Translations under genes and position numbers: made by a program
Shown here: in pieces, positions 44,224 to 53,830 of the stretch
Numbering within the stretch: the stretch's first letter is position 1
How the letters are laid out: each line of letters begins with the position of its first letter
The notes under the pieces: model-generated
What the model saw: only the letters and a program-made list of their open reading frames with translations
Databases searched by the model: none
Told to the model about the DNA's origin: nothing
Assembly: GCF_003710255.1 (NCBI RefSeq)
Contig: NZ_RHIB01000001.1
Span: forward strand, 1,054,001 to 1,118,000
Length of the DNA: 64,000 nucleotides
Direction of reading: 5' to 3'
Source of the DNA: Alteribacter keqinensis
Lineage (GTDB): Bacteria > Bacillota > Bacilli > Bacillales > Salisediminibacteriaceae

Positions 44224-44865
44224 GTGGAGAATATCAAGAACATTTTTTGTATCGGACGTAATTATGCTAAGCATGCAGAGGAACTTGGAAACCAGATACC
44301 AAAGTCACCTCTTATTTTCTCTAAACCAACCGGTTCCCTTGTAAAAGCAGAGAATCAGGATATTATGTTTCCTTCTGACCGGGGACCTGTCCATTACGAA
44401 GCGGAGATTGTTCTTTTTATTGGAAAAGAGGTCGGATCTACGTTCGAAGTTGAAGATGTTGTCGATAAAATGGCGTTAGGGATCGACTTTACTCTAAGGG
44501 ACGAACAAACGAGGCTTAAAGAAAAAGGCCATCCATGGTTAAAGGCAAAAGGGTTTAAAAATGCTGCGCTGGTAACGGAATTCTGGCCTTTCCCAGGCCT
44601 TAATACTTGTCAGGAAACGGATTTTACCCTTGTTCAAAACGGAAATGAAGTCCAAAGAGGAAACATTCAAAACATGATGTTTGATTTTCACAGAATTATA
44701 AAGGACTGTCATGATTTATTCGGCCTTGCACCGGGAGATATCATTTATACCGGAACCCCTGAAGGCGTCGGCCAGATTACTGCCGGTGATGAGTATGTCC
44801 TCAAGTGGGGAGACAAAGAAAAAGGACGGTTTACGGTCAATAAGTACGAGCGTACAGGAATATAA
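44224..44865 (+). CDS. Fumarylacetoacetate hydrolase (FAH) family protein
   Basis: 213 residues, the short YcgM/FAHD1-like form. IFCIGRNYAKHAEELGN at the N terminus, IFSKPTGSLV, HYEAEIVLFIGKEV (metal-binding Glu residues), DFTLRDEQTRLK, and GDIIYTGTPEGVG complete the family pattern. Members cleave or decarboxylate 2,4-diketo acids such as acylpyruvates or oxaloacetate. The initiator is GTG at 44224, placed 6 nt after ggtggaggga; the frame before it overlaps the HAD gene. Confidence 0.88.
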   Translation: MENIKNIFCIGRNYAKHAEELGNQIPKSPLIFSKPTGSLVKAENQDIMFPSDRGPVHYEAEIVLFIGKEVGSTFEVEDVVDKMALGIDFTLRDEQTRLKEKGHPWLKAKGFKNAALVTEFWPFPGLNTCQETDFTLVQNGNEVQRGNIQNMMFDFHRIIKDCHDLFGLAPGDIIYTGTPEGVGQITAGDEYVLKWGDKEKGRFTVNKYERTGI

Positions 44866-44894
44866 TGGAACTTGTCGGATGTATAAAACAACTG

Positions 44895-44923
44895 TTGCGT
44901 TCTTTACCGTACTCATATACAAT
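44895..44923 (+). promoter_or_regulatory. Probable sigma-A promoter of the methionine operon
   Basis: TTGCGT (44895-44900), 17-nt spacer, TACAAT (44918-44923). The aptamer begins about 38 nt later, the usual distance for S-box leaders. Confidence 0.65.
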
Positions 44924-44960
44924 AGGAGACAATATTTAAATTAAGTGAATATTTACACAA

Positions 44961-45067
44961 TCTTATCACGAGAGACGGAGGGAAAGGCCCGATGAAGTCT
45001 CAGCAACCAACCAATAAGGTCAGGTGCTAATTCCTGCGCATTTGTTCGCGCAAAGATAAGAAGAGGC
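44961..45067 (+). ncRNA. SAM-I (S-box) riboswitch aptamer
   Basis: The conserved S-box order is all present: P1 left arm tcttatc, acgagaga, ggagggaaaggcccgatgaa, gtctcagcaacc, then aggtgctaattcctgc, a gcgcat/ttgttcgcgc P4 stem, and the closing aaagataag that pairs with the start. SAM binding favours the downstream terminator and shuts off the methionine operon when SAM is plentiful. Confidence 0.97.
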
Positions 45068-45087
45068 TGATGTGTTTTTACATACTG

Positions 45088-45123
45088 ACCTTCTTCTTAT
45101 TTTTATAAGAAGAAGGTTTTTTA
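45088..45123 (+). terminator. Riboswitch-controlled terminator of the met leader
   Basis: Stem ccttcttcttat / ataagaagaagg followed by TTTTTT, 30 nt before the metI start. The upstream segment aagataagaagagg can pair with ccttcttctt as the alternative antiterminator. Confidence 0.93.
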
Positions 45124-45154
45124 TTATTTATTACTCTCTAGGAGGCTGTCAAAC

Positions 45155-46273
45155 GTGTACCGAAAAGAACTGGAAACGACCTTTGTACAAATTGGAAACC
45201 GTAAAGATGAAACGACAGGCGCCGTCAATGCCCCGATTTACTGTTCGACAGCCTACAGGCACGAAGGAATAGGGCAGTCCACAGGCTATGATTATTCCAG
45301 GACAGGAAACCCGACACGGATTATTTTAGAAGATGCCATAGCTGAGCTGGAAGGAGGAGACCGGGGATTTGCCTGTTCATCCGGAATGGCGGCGATCCAG
45401 GTTGTATTATCCCTGTTTGAGAGCGGTGATGAGATTATTGCATCCAGCGACCTGTACGGAGGAACCTACCGCCTTTTTGAAGAGGGATGGAAACGGTGGG
45501 GGCTGTCTTTTTCCTATGCAGACGGCCGGGATCCTGAGACGTTCCGGTCGCTTATTACAGAAAAAACCAAAGCACTCTTTATCGAAACACCGACAAACCC
45601 ACTGATGCACGAAGCAGACCTTGGCGCCGTCAGTAAACTGGCGGAAGAAAACAACCTGCTTTTGATCGTAGATAATACGTTTTATACACCTTTGCTCCAA
45701 CGGCCAATAAAGGAAGGTGCACATATTGTCATTCACAGTGCTTCTAAATATCTTGCGGGGCATAACGATGTGATTGCCGGTTTAATTGTGACTAAAGGAG
45801 AGCATCTCTCAGAGAGACTGTTTTACTTTTTCAACAGTATGGGTCCCGTTCTTTCCCCCCTTGATTCGTGGCTTGTGATGAGAGGAATGAAGACACTGCC
45901 TCTCAGAATGGAAAAACATCAGGAGAATGCCAGGGCTGTTGCAGATTACCTGCGTGGTCATAATGACGTTTCCGATGTAATCTACCCGGGCTATGGGGGA
46001 ATGCTTTCATTTCGCGTAACCAATGAACACAAGGTAGATGATTTACTGCAAAACCTTAGTCTGATTACATTCGCCGAAAGTCTTGGTGGTGTTGAAAGCC
46101 TTATGACGTATCCGGCTACACAAACTCATGCAGATATTCCAGAACAGGTAAGGAATGAACTGGGGGTATGTAACCGCCTCCTCCGCTTTTCAGTCGGAAT
46201 CGAATCGGCTGAAGATTTAATCGGGGATTTAGACCAGGCCTTTAAAGCTGTTCGATCAAAGGAGGACTGTTGA
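45155..46273 (+). CDS. metI: MetI: cystathionine gamma-synthase / O-acetylhomoserine thiolyase
   Basis: 372 residues, PLP fold-type I. The cofactor Lys is in IHSASKYLAGHND. The sequence follows B. subtilis MetI closely (STAYRHEGIGQSTGYDYSRTGNPTR, YGGTYRLFEEGWKRWG, GYGGMLSFRV, AESLGGVESLMTYPATQTHADIP) and is nearly the same length (373). It joins an activated homoserine to cysteine or sulphide. Start codon GTG after aggaggct. First gene behind the S-box; its stop overlaps the metC start. Confidence 0.95.
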   Translation: MYRKELETTFVQIGNRKDETTGAVNAPIYCSTAYRHEGIGQSTGYDYSRTGNPTRIILEDAIAELEGGDRGFACSSGMAAIQVVLSLFESGDEIIASSDLYGGTYRLFEEGWKRWGLSFSYADGRDPETFRSLITEKTKALFIETPTNPLMHEADLGAVSKLAEENNLLLIVDNTFYTPLLQRPIKEGAHIVIHSASKYLAGHNDVIAGLIVTKGEHLSERLFYFFNSMGPVLSPLDSWLVMRGMKTLPLRMEKHQENARAVADYLRGHNDVSDVIYPGYGGMLSFRVTNEHKVDDLLQNLSLITFAESLGGVESLMTYPATQTHADIPEQVRNELGVCNRLLRFSVGIESAEDLIGDLDQAFKAVRSKEDC

Positions 46274-47424
46274 TGCTCACGGAAAAAGAGGAACTGAGTT
46301 TACAGACAAGACTGCTTCACCACAAATATAAAAGTGATTCACAGACAGGAGCGGTAAGTGTTCCGATACAGCATGCCTCAACGTTTCACCAGGAAACCCT
46401 GGACTCGTTCGGAAAGTATGATTACGCACGGTCCGGCAATCCAACAAGAGAAGCCCTGGAGGAGATCATTGCAGGCCTTGAAAACGGTACAAAAGGGTTT
46501 GCCTTTGCTTCAGGAATGGCTGCTATTTCAACCACGTTTATGCTTTTGTCTGCCGGGGATCATCTCGTGATCACAGAAGATGTGTATGGCGGCAGTTACA
46601 GAATGACAACAGAAGTGCTCACCCGTATGGGTATTGAACACACTTTTGTTGATATGACGAATGTAGAAAGTGTGGAAAGAGCGGTTCGTCCAAATACCCG
46701 GATGATATACATGGAAACACCATCAAACCCGACGATGAAAATTACACCGGTAAAAGAGATTACCGGTCTTGCCAGAGAAAATGACTGTATCAGTGTCGTT
46801 GACAATACGTTTTTAACCCCTGTCCTTCAGCGCCCCCTTGACCTCGGGGCAGATATTGTCGTCCATAGTGCAACAAAATTTATCGGGGGCCACAGCGATG
46901 TAGTGGCGGGGCTTGCTGTAGTAAAAGACCCAGTCATTGCCGAAAAGATAGGATTTTTACAAAACAGCTTCGGGGCCATTCTCGGGCCTCAGGACGCATG
47001 GCTGATTATGCGGGGCATTAAAACGATGCATACAAGAATGGAAGCGTCGGAAAAGTCTGCTTTGAAAATCGCCCGCAGGCTCAGTGAACATCCGGCCGTC
47101 AACCGTGTTTATTACCCGGGCCTTGAAACTCACTCGGGTTATGACCAGAATAAGCTGCAGTCAGAAGGTTCCGGTGCTGTTTTATCTTTTGAGTTAAGCG
47201 ATAGAAGTCACGTAAAAAAAGTAGTGGAATCTGTACAGCTGCCTGTATTTGCCGTGAGTCTCGGGGCTGTTGAGTCCATTCTTTCCTATCCGGCGCAGAT
47301 GTCCCATGCGGCAATGCCCCAGGCAGAAAGGGAGAAGAGGGGGATCACCGACGGCCTTCTCAGATTATCCGTCGGTCTGGAAAAAGCAGAAGACATCATA
47401 ACAGATTTGGAACGAGCATTTTAG
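46273..47424 (+). CDS. metC: Cystathionine beta-lyase MetC
   Basis: 383 residues, PLP fold-type I; Lys in VHSATKFIGGHSDVVAG. Splits cystathionine into homocysteine, pyruvate and ammonia, the step after MetI. The pair metI-metC is the known B. subtilis order. The ATG at 46273 shares a base with the metI stop; ggagga is 8-13 nt upstream. Confidence 0.94.
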   Translation: MLTEKEELSLQTRLLHHKYKSDSQTGAVSVPIQHASTFHQETLDSFGKYDYARSGNPTREALEEIIAGLENGTKGFAFASGMAAISTTFMLLSAGDHLVITEDVYGGSYRMTTEVLTRMGIEHTFVDMTNVESVERAVRPNTRMIYMETPSNPTMKITPVKEITGLARENDCISVVDNTFLTPVLQRPLDLGADIVVHSATKFIGGHSDVVAGLAVVKDPVIAEKIGFLQNSFGAILGPQDAWLIMRGIKTMHTRMEASEKSALKIARRLSEHPAVNRVYYPGLETHSGYDQNKLQSEGSGAVLSFELSDRSHVKKVVESVQLPVFAVSLGAVESILSYPAQMSHAAMPQAEREKRGITDGLLRLSVGLEKAEDIITDLERAF

Positions 47425-47442
47425 CCGGAAAGGAGCATGAGA

Positions 47443-49290
47443 GTGAATTTCAATGAACGTATAAAAGAAGGATTATTAGTAGGAGATGGAGCGATGGGGA
47501 CGCTGCTTTACCAGGAAGGGTATGACGGCTGTTTTGAGAAATTAAACGTCACCTCCCCTGAAAAGGTCCGTGCAATCCATCAGCAATACCTTGAAGCCGG
47601 TGCAGACGTAATTCAGACGAATACGTATGCAGCAAACAGTCTGAAGCTTTCCCGGTATAACCTTGAAAACCGAGTTGATGAAATAAACGAACAGGCGGTT
47701 CACATCGCTAAGGAAGCTGCGAATGATAAAGCGTATGTGTTTGGAACTATTGGAGGAATCGGTTATATCCACCCTCAGGAATACGATACCGAAGACATTA
47801 CGAATAGTCTGGAAGAACAAGCACTGGTACTTCTTCAAAGCGAAGTAGATGGCTTTTTGCTGGAAACCTTTTATCACTTTGAAGAGCTGCGCTCATTAGT
47901 AAGTTTTATCCGAAAGCGAACTGACAGGCCCATTGTTGCGCAGGTAACACTTGGTGATATTGGTGTGCTGCAGGGAGGGATCCCATTAAGAGAGGCTCTC
48001 GTTCAGCTTGAGGATGAGGGCGTGGACGTAGCAGGCTTGAATTGCAGAATGGGCCCATATCATATGCTCAGGTCGCTGGAAGAAGTTCCGGTTCTTGAAA
48101 AAGCTGCACTTTGTGCCTACCCAAATGCCAGCCTGCCGAATGTTCGTGATGGAAAGTATTTTTATCAGTCCAATCCATCCTATTTCGGCGACATGACAGA
48201 AGCACTCATCGAACAAGGGGTCCGGCTGATCGGAGGCTGCTGCGGTACGACACCCGATCATGTGAGACAAATACGACAGGCCATTGATGAAAAACAGCTC
48301 AGACCTGTTACGGAAAAATTCGTAAAGGGCAGGGAAGCCTCCATCGTTTCTGTTGTCTCTCCATCAGCGGAGGAAAGCCTGCCGGATCTTTCAAAGAAAA
48401 GGAAAAGCATCATCGTTGAGCTGGATCCGCCAAAAGCCTTGTCACAGGCTGATGAGTTCATGAAAGGGGCAACAGCTTTAACAGAAGCAGGGGTCGATGC
48501 AGTAACACTGGCAGACAATTCTCTTGCTTCGTCCCGTATCGATAATCTTGCATTAGGCTCTCTCATTAAGCAGAAAACGAAAGGAAACCCTCTGCTACAT
48601 GTTGCCTGCCGCGACAGAAATATGATCGGTTTGCAATCTCATTTACTCGGACTTCATACTCTGGGTATCAATGACGTTCTGGCCATTACCGGGGATCCCG
48701 CAAAAGTCGGTGACTTTCCAGGGGCAACATCCGTCTATGATATGGCTTCAATGGACCTGATCAGGCTGATGAAACAATTAAATGAAGGAATATCCTTTTC
48801 AGGGAAAGATCTTGGTGCCAAAACATCGTTTACGGTAGCAGCTGCTTTTAATGCAAACGCGAGACATCTGGACCGGGAAGTGAAACGGCTGGAGAAGAAG
48901 ATTGAAGCAGGAGCAGATTACTTCATGAGTCAGCCCGTATACAGCATAGAGCAGTTTAAACAGGTTTATGAAGCTACAAAACATTTACCTGTGCCGGTCT
49001 ACATCGGGATCATGCCTCTGGTGAGCAGCAGAAACGCTGAATTTTTACATCACGAAGTTCCGGGGATCACTCTCTCGGATGAAGTACGGAGCCATATGGC
49101 GAAGTTCTCCTCCGATCCGGAAGCGAGTCAGAAGGAAGGGCTCCGGATTGCCGAGTCGTTAATTGATGCAGCAACCGAATACTTCTCCGGTATTTACCTC
49201 ATTACACCGTTTTTACGGTACAATATGACCGTTCAGCTTACAAATCACATTAAAGAAAAAGAAGCACTCACATTGGAGTCTCTCCGGTAA
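47443..49290 (+). CDS. yitJ: Bifunctional homocysteine S-methyltransferase / methylenetetrahydrofolate reductase (YitJ)
   Basis: 615 residues. N-terminal homocysteine methyltransferase barrel (about 1-295) with the zinc cysteines in GLNCRMG and GGCCGTTPDH; C-terminal MetF-like flavin barrel (about 320-610: IIVELDPPKAL, ADNSLASSRIDNLA, HVACRDRN, GDPAKVGDFPGATSVYD). B. subtilis YitJ has the same fusion. It supplies 5-methyl-THF for MetH and can also methylate homocysteine itself. GTG 47443 is preferred to ATG 47437 because the aaaggag site ends only 1-2 nt before the ATG. Confidence 0.95.
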   Translation: MNFNERIKEGLLVGDGAMGTLLYQEGYDGCFEKLNVTSPEKVRAIHQQYLEAGADVIQTNTYAANSLKLSRYNLENRVDEINEQAVHIAKEAANDKAYVFGTIGGIGYIHPQEYDTEDITNSLEEQALVLLQSEVDGFLLETFYHFEELRSLVSFIRKRTDRPIVAQVTLGDIGVLQGGIPLREALVQLEDEGVDVAGLNCRMGPYHMLRSLEEVPVLEKAALCAYPNASLPNVRDGKYFYQSNPSYFGDMTEALIEQGVRLIGGCCGTTPDHVRQIRQAIDEKQLRPVTEKFVKGREASIVSVVSPSAEESLPDLSKKRKSIIVELDPPKALSQADEFMKGATALTEAGVDAVTLADNSLASSRIDNLALGSLIKQKTKGNPLLHVACRDRNMIGLQSHLLGLHTLGINDVLAITGDPAKVGDFPGATSVYDMASMDLIRLMKQLNEGISFSGKDLGAKTSFTVAAAFNANARHLDREVKRLEKKIEAGADYFMSQPVYSIEQFKQVYEATKHLPVPVYIGIMPLVSSRNAEFLHHEVPGITLSDEVRSHMAKFSSDPEASQKEGLRIAESLIDAATEYFSGIYLITPFLRYNMTVQLTNHIKEKEALTLESLR

Positions 49291-49314
49291 CATTGACTGA
49301 AAGGACGATCTACT

Positions 49315-52300
49315 ATGACAAAGACCACATTCGAACAGGCACTGGAAAAACGCATTCTCGTCCTCGATGGTGCTATGGGAACCATGCTTCAGAATGCCTC
49401 ACTTACGGCAGATGACTTTGGCGGCGAACTGTACGAAGGGTGTAATGAATACCTGAACATTACTGCACCTGACGTCATTCGAACCATTTACCGCACCTAC
49501 CTTGAAGCAGGTGCGGATATTATAGAAACGAACACATTTGGAGCCACTGATCTTGTTCTGGCGGATTATGACCTGGGCCACCTTGCCTATGAAGTCAATA
49601 AACAGGCAGCGATTCTGGCAAAGGAAGAAGCGCGGGATTTTTCCACTCCCGAAGAAGAACGGTTTGTTGCAGGGGCTATGGGTCCGACAACCAAATCTCT
49701 TTCCGTTACCGGGGGAACTACGTTTGAAGAACTCATTGGTTCATACAAAGAGCAAGTAGAAGGTCTCCTCGATGGCGGCGTTGATCTCCTGCTCCTGGAA
49801 ACGAGCCAGGATATGAGAAATGTAAAGGCAGCATTTCTTGCAATTGAAAAGGTATTTTCAGAGAGAGAGACGAGTATCCCCCTGATGGTTTCCGGAACGA
49901 TCGAACCGATGGGAACGACTCTTGCCGGGCAGAATATCGAAGCTTTCTACATTTCCCTTGAACATATGAACCCTACGGTTGTGGGATTAAACTGCGCCAC
50001 CGGGCCTGAATTTATGCAGGATCACCTTCGTTCATTATCAGATCTGGCCACATCCTACGTGCACTGTTACCCGAACGCAGGGCTTCCGGATGAAGAGGGC
50101 CATTATCATGAATCACCTCAGTCTCTGGCTAAAAAGCTGGAAGGGTTTGCGGAAAAAGGGTGGCTGAACATTGCCGGGGGTTGCTGCGGAACAACCCCAG
50201 AACATATCACCGCGATCAAGGAAGCTGTTTCATCCTACAAACCGCGTAAACGGACGCAATCCCATCCCCATGTGGTTTCGGGTATCGAACCTCTCATCTA
50301 CGACGATTCCATGCGTCCTCTTATGGTAGGGGAACGGACGAATGTGATCGGCTCAAAGAAATTCAAATCACTTATTGCCGGGGGAAAGTACGAAGAAGCT
50401 TCTGAAGTCGCCCGGGCTCAAGTAAAAAGGGGCGCACATGTGATTGATGTCTGCCTGGCAGACCCTGACCGGGATGAGCTTGAAGATATGGAGAAGTTCC
50501 TGGAGCACGTGATCAACAAAGTGAAAGTTCCGCTAATGATTGACTCTACCGACGAAAAAGTCATTGAAAAAGCGCTCACCTACTCCCAGGGTAAAGCGAT
50601 TATCAATTCAATCAACCTGGAAGACGGAGAAGAACGTTTTGAAGCGGTGGCTCCATTAGTGAAACGTTTTGGCGCTGCAGTCGTTGTAGGGACGATTGAC
50701 GAAGAGGGGATGGGAGTCTCAGCTGAAAGAAAGCTGGAAATTGCGAGACGATCCTACGACCTCCTCGTCCATAAATACAGTATTCCACCTCAGGACCTTA
50801 TTTTTGACCCCCTTGTTTTCCCTGTCGGCACGGGGGATGAGCAGTATATCGGCTCTGCGGCAGCGACGGTCGAAGGGATCAAGCTGATCAAGGAAGAATT
50901 TCCTGAGTGTTTAACCATCCTCGGTGTGAGTAATGTGTCGTTCGGCCTTCCGCCTTTAGGCCGGGAAGTATTAAATGCGGCTTATGTATATCACTGTACA
51001 AAAGCGGGGCTTGATTATGCGATTGTAAATACAGAAAAACTCGAACGCTATGCTTCAATTTCCAAAGAGGAAAAACAGCTTGCAGACGAACTGTTATTTA
51101 ATACAAATGACGAAACGCTGGCGACATTTACGGCATTCTACCGGAAAAAAAAGGTGGAAAAGAAAGTTGAAGTTTCAACATTAACACTGGAAGAGCGGCT
51201 TGCAAGCTATATTGTGGAAGGAACGAAGGAAGGGTTGTTTAAAGACCTGGACGAGGCACTGGCCAAATATGACACACCTCTTGATATTATAAATGGTCCA
51301 TTGATGAAAGGCATGGATGAAGTCGGACGTCTCTTTAACGATAATGAACTCATTGTTGCTGAAGTTCTCCAGTCAGCCGAAGCCATGAAAGCTGCCGTTG
51401 CCCACCTGGAGCCGTTTATGGAAAAAAAGAAAGATGACCGCGGGAAAGGGAAGATCCTCCTTGCTACAGTTAAGGGGGACGTTCATGACATCGGAAAGAA
51501 CCTTGTTGAGATTATCCTTAAAAACAATGGTTTCCAGATCGTCAACCTCGGCATTAAGGTAACAGCAAACGAATTGATTGAGGCTGTTGAACGGGAGGAT
51601 CCTGATGCGATCGGGCTGTCAGGGCTTCTTGTAAAATCAACACAGCAGATGGTCCTCACAGCCAATGATCTTAGGGAAAGAGGAATTTCCATTCCTATTC
51701 TCGTAGGAGGTGCTGCTCTTACACGCCGTTTTACAGAGAACAAGATTTCCAAAGAGTACGAGGGACTCGTATTGTATGCGAAAGACGCAATGAACGGTCT
51801 GGATCTTGCGAATAAGCTTGCCAAGCCTGACGAGCGGGAGCATTTACTTATCTCTCACAGGGAGAAACAAGCCCTAATTGCAGAAGCTGAAAATGAGAGT
51901 GACAAGACGCAGCAGACAGCAACAGCCACCCTTGTGCGTCCCGTATCCGAAGTATCTAAAACTACTCCTTTATACAAACCTGAAGACTATAAAAAGCATA
52001 TTTTAAGAGATTACAGCTTGTCTCATCTGTATCCTTATATAAACATGCAGACATTAATCGGACACCATCTAGGTGTAAAAGGAAAAATTGAACGGAACCT
52101 TGAAAGGCGCGATAAAAAAACAGAACAGCTTCTGGAGAGAGTTCACGAATTGCTTGCGAAAGCAAACGATGACGGAAGTCTGAACGTTAATGGCATGTAT
52201 CAGTTCTTCCCGGCTCAGTCCGATGGCGACGACGTCATTGTCTACGATCCTGAGGATCACACCCGTGTTCTTGAACGGTTTTCGTTTCCCCGTCAAAAGA

Positions 52301-52764
52301 AGAAGCCTTACCTTTGTCTGGCCGACTTCCTGCGTTCCGTTGAAAGCGGTGAAATGGATCATGTAGGGTTTTTAACCGTCACTGCCGGCCGAGGTGTAAG
52401 AAAGCTAGCAGAAGAAGCGAAGGAGGCGGGAGATTATTTGGAAAGCCACTTGATTCAGGCGACAGCTTTGGAGCTTGCAGAGGGCTTTGCGGAAAGGGTT
52501 CACCAGCTTATGCGGGATAAATGGGGATTCCCAGACAGTGTGGACTTTACGATGAAGGACCGCTTTGCCGCTAAGTACCAGGGAGTGAGAGTATCGTTCG
52601 GTTATCCTGCCTGTCCGAATCTCGATGACCAGGGGAAACTGTTTAAATTGTTAAACCCTGAGCAAATTGGAGTGCAGTTAACAGATGAGTTTATGATGGA
52701 GCCGGAAGCATCTGTGTCAGCCATGGTTTTTGCTCATCCGGAAGGTAGATATTTCGCTGTGTAA
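49315..52764 (+). CDS. metH: Cobalamin-dependent methionine synthase MetH
   Basis: 1149 residues with all four modules in order: homocysteine barrel (zinc Cys in GLNCATG and GGCCGTTPEH), pterin-binding barrel (about 340-600, VGERTNVIGSKKF), cobalamin domains (DVHDIGKN with the axial His at about residue 724), and the C-terminal SAM-dependent activation domain (about 880-1149, with the KYQGVRVSFGYPACPN stretch). Transfers the methyl group of methyl-THF to homocysteine. The host therefore needs vitamin B12, unlike B. subtilis, which uses MetE. Last gene of the S-box operon; a terminator follows. Confidence 0.97.
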   Translation: MTKTTFEQALEKRILVLDGAMGTMLQNASLTADDFGGELYEGCNEYLNITAPDVIRTIYRTYLEAGADIIETNTFGATDLVLADYDLGHLAYEVNKQAAILAKEEARDFSTPEEERFVAGAMGPTTKSLSVTGGTTFEELIGSYKEQVEGLLDGGVDLLLLETSQDMRNVKAAFLAIEKVFSERETSIPLMVSGTIEPMGTTLAGQNIEAFYISLEHMNPTVVGLNCATGPEFMQDHLRSLSDLATSYVHCYPNAGLPDEEGHYHESPQSLAKKLEGFAEKGWLNIAGGCCGTTPEHITAIKEAVSSYKPRKRTQSHPHVVSGIEPLIYDDSMRPLMVGERTNVIGSKKFKSLIAGGKYEEASEVARAQVKRGAHVIDVCLADPDRDELEDMEKFLEHVINKVKVPLMIDSTDEKVIEKALTYSQGKAIINSINLEDGEERFEAVAPLVKRFGAAVVVGTIDEEGMGVSAERKLEIARRSYDLLVHKYSIPPQDLIFDPLVFPVGTGDEQYIGSAAATVEGIKLIKEEFPECLTILGVSNVSFGLPPLGREVLNAAYVYHCTKAGLDYAIVNTEKLERYASISKEEKQLADELLFNTNDETLATFTAFYRKKKVEKKVEVSTLTLEERLASYIVEGTKEGLFKDLDEALAKYDTPLDIINGPLMKGMDEVGRLFNDNELIVAEVLQSAEAMKAAVAHLEPFMEKKKDDRGKGKILLATVKGDVHDIGKNLVEIILKNNGFQIVNLGIKVTANELIEAVEREDPDAIGLSGLLVKSTQQMVLTANDLRERGISIPILVGGAALTRRFTENKISKEYEGLVLYAKDAMNGLDLANKLAKPDEREHLLISHREKQALIAEAENESDKTQQTATATLVRPVSEVSKTTPLYKPEDYKKHILRDYSLSHLYPYINMQTLIGHHLGVKGKIERNLERRDKKTEQLLERVHELLAKANDDGSLNVNGMYQFFPAQSDGDDVIVYDPEDHTRVLERFSFPRQKKKPYLCLADFLRSVESGEMDHVGFLTVTAGRGVRKLAEEAKEAGDYLESHLIQATALELAEGFAERVHQLMRDKWGFPDSVDFTMKDRFAAKYQGVRVSFGYPACPNLDDQGKLFKLLNPEQIGVQLTDEFMMEPEASVSAMVFAHPEGRYFAV

Positions 52765-52766
52765 AT

Positions 52767-52811
52767 AAAAGTGATGGAGCAGGCCGTGCGCCTTTTCCAT
52801 CACTTTTTTCA
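52767..52811 (+). terminator. Terminator of the methionine operon
   Basis: Stem aaaagtgatgga / tccatcactttt followed by TTTTTT. Confidence 0.85.
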
Positions 52812-52846
52812 TATTGACCTGTTTCTTGTCAGTAAAGGAATGGTTA

Positions 52847-52936
52847 TCAGCTGTAATGGGAGTCCAAAAGGATATAGCCCAAAATAACAAGTAAGATAAA
52901 AAGAACTAAAATCAGGATTAGCTGTTCACTTTTCAT
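52847..52936 (-). CDS. 29-residue single-pass membrane peptide, YjcZ-like
   Basis: Start ATG at 52936 behind a strong ggaggga site. After four polar residues the chain is one hydrophobic helix (LILILVLFILLVILGYILL) and a short polar end. The VLFILLxIxG core resembles the YjcZ/sporulation-peptide family of Bacillaceae, which is also tiny. The Gly/Tyr-rich start of that family is missing, so the link is tentative. Located between the met operon and DUF429. Confidence 0.55.
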   Translation of the reverse strand: MKSEQLILILVLFILLVILGYILLDSHYS

Positions 52937-53061
52937 CGTGTGATCCCTCCGCGTTCTTATATTTACAGCCTATGTGCATATGAAGGGGATGTGCCCATCT
53001 TTTTCGATTAGACTGTAAAGGTATACTGATTTAGGAGTTTTCGAAAGGATGTGGAAAGCAA

Positions 53062-53721
53062 ATGAAGGTTGTCGGAGTTGATCTGGCGGGGCCAAGTAAT
53101 CATAAAGACACTGTGATGGCGGTTTTTCAGCACAGAGGCGGCAAATTGGAACTGAGGAATCTTGAAAGTGGTGTGAGTGACTTATCCTTCTTAAACGCAG
53201 TAGAAGAATTGTCCGAGTCTGATCACGTTGTCATCGGTATTGATGCGCCGTTATCCTATGCTGATGGGGGAGGAGACCGGGCTGGGGATAAGGAATTGCG
53301 AAAGTACATTGTATCTCTTGGAATGCGATCAGGATCTATTATGTCACCTACCTATTCAAGAATGGCGTATTTAACATTGCGGGGGATCAGGCTCACAAGG
53401 GAGCTCGAGCGCCTGCCTCATGCTGACCGTATTTCAATTGTGGAAGTACATCCTGGAGCAGCCATTGGATCCAGGATAGACGCCGGTAAGTTTTTTCATG
53501 TATTGGAGTATAAAAAAGGGCGATCTTCAAGGGAATTTATGCTCGGGTGGTTTAAAGAACAGCAATTGAAGGGGATACCGGAGGGTTGTAAAGAAGAAAG
53601 TCACCTGATTGACGCATGTGCAGCAGCTTTAAGTGCCTGGCACTGGGCAGATCCAGAGTTAAAGTCGAGATGGCTTTATCCTGCTGATCCTCCCCTGAAT
53701 CCTTATGATTATTGTTGCTGA
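53062..53721 (+). CDS. DUF429 family protein
   Basis: 219 residues, RNase H-like fold. MKVVGVDLAGPSN opens with the first acidic residue, VIGIDAPLS gives the second, GGGDRAGDKELRK follows, and VEVHPGAAI and HLIDACAAALSAW close the pattern of DUF429. The family is thought to contain predicted nucleases but lacks an established function. Ribosome binding site gaaaggatg before the ATG. Monocistronic as far as can be seen. Confidence 0.85.
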   Translation: MKVVGVDLAGPSNHKDTVMAVFQHRGGKLELRNLESGVSDLSFLNAVEELSESDHVVIGIDAPLSYADGGGDRAGDKELRKYIVSLGMRSGSIMSPTYSRMAYLTLRGIRLTRELERLPHADRISIVEVHPGAAIGSRIDAGKFFHVLEYKKGRSSREFMLGWFKEQQLKGIPEGCKEESHLIDACAAALSAWHWADPELKSRWLYPADPPLNPYDYCC

Positions 53722-53830
53722 TATAAGCCGAAGTGCTATTATTAGCGATTGCGAACGTATGTTTGTATAATGGATTTAGAGCATTTTCATAACGTCAGTC
53801 ATCCACTTCCAGGGTAAGGGGTTGGATTTG

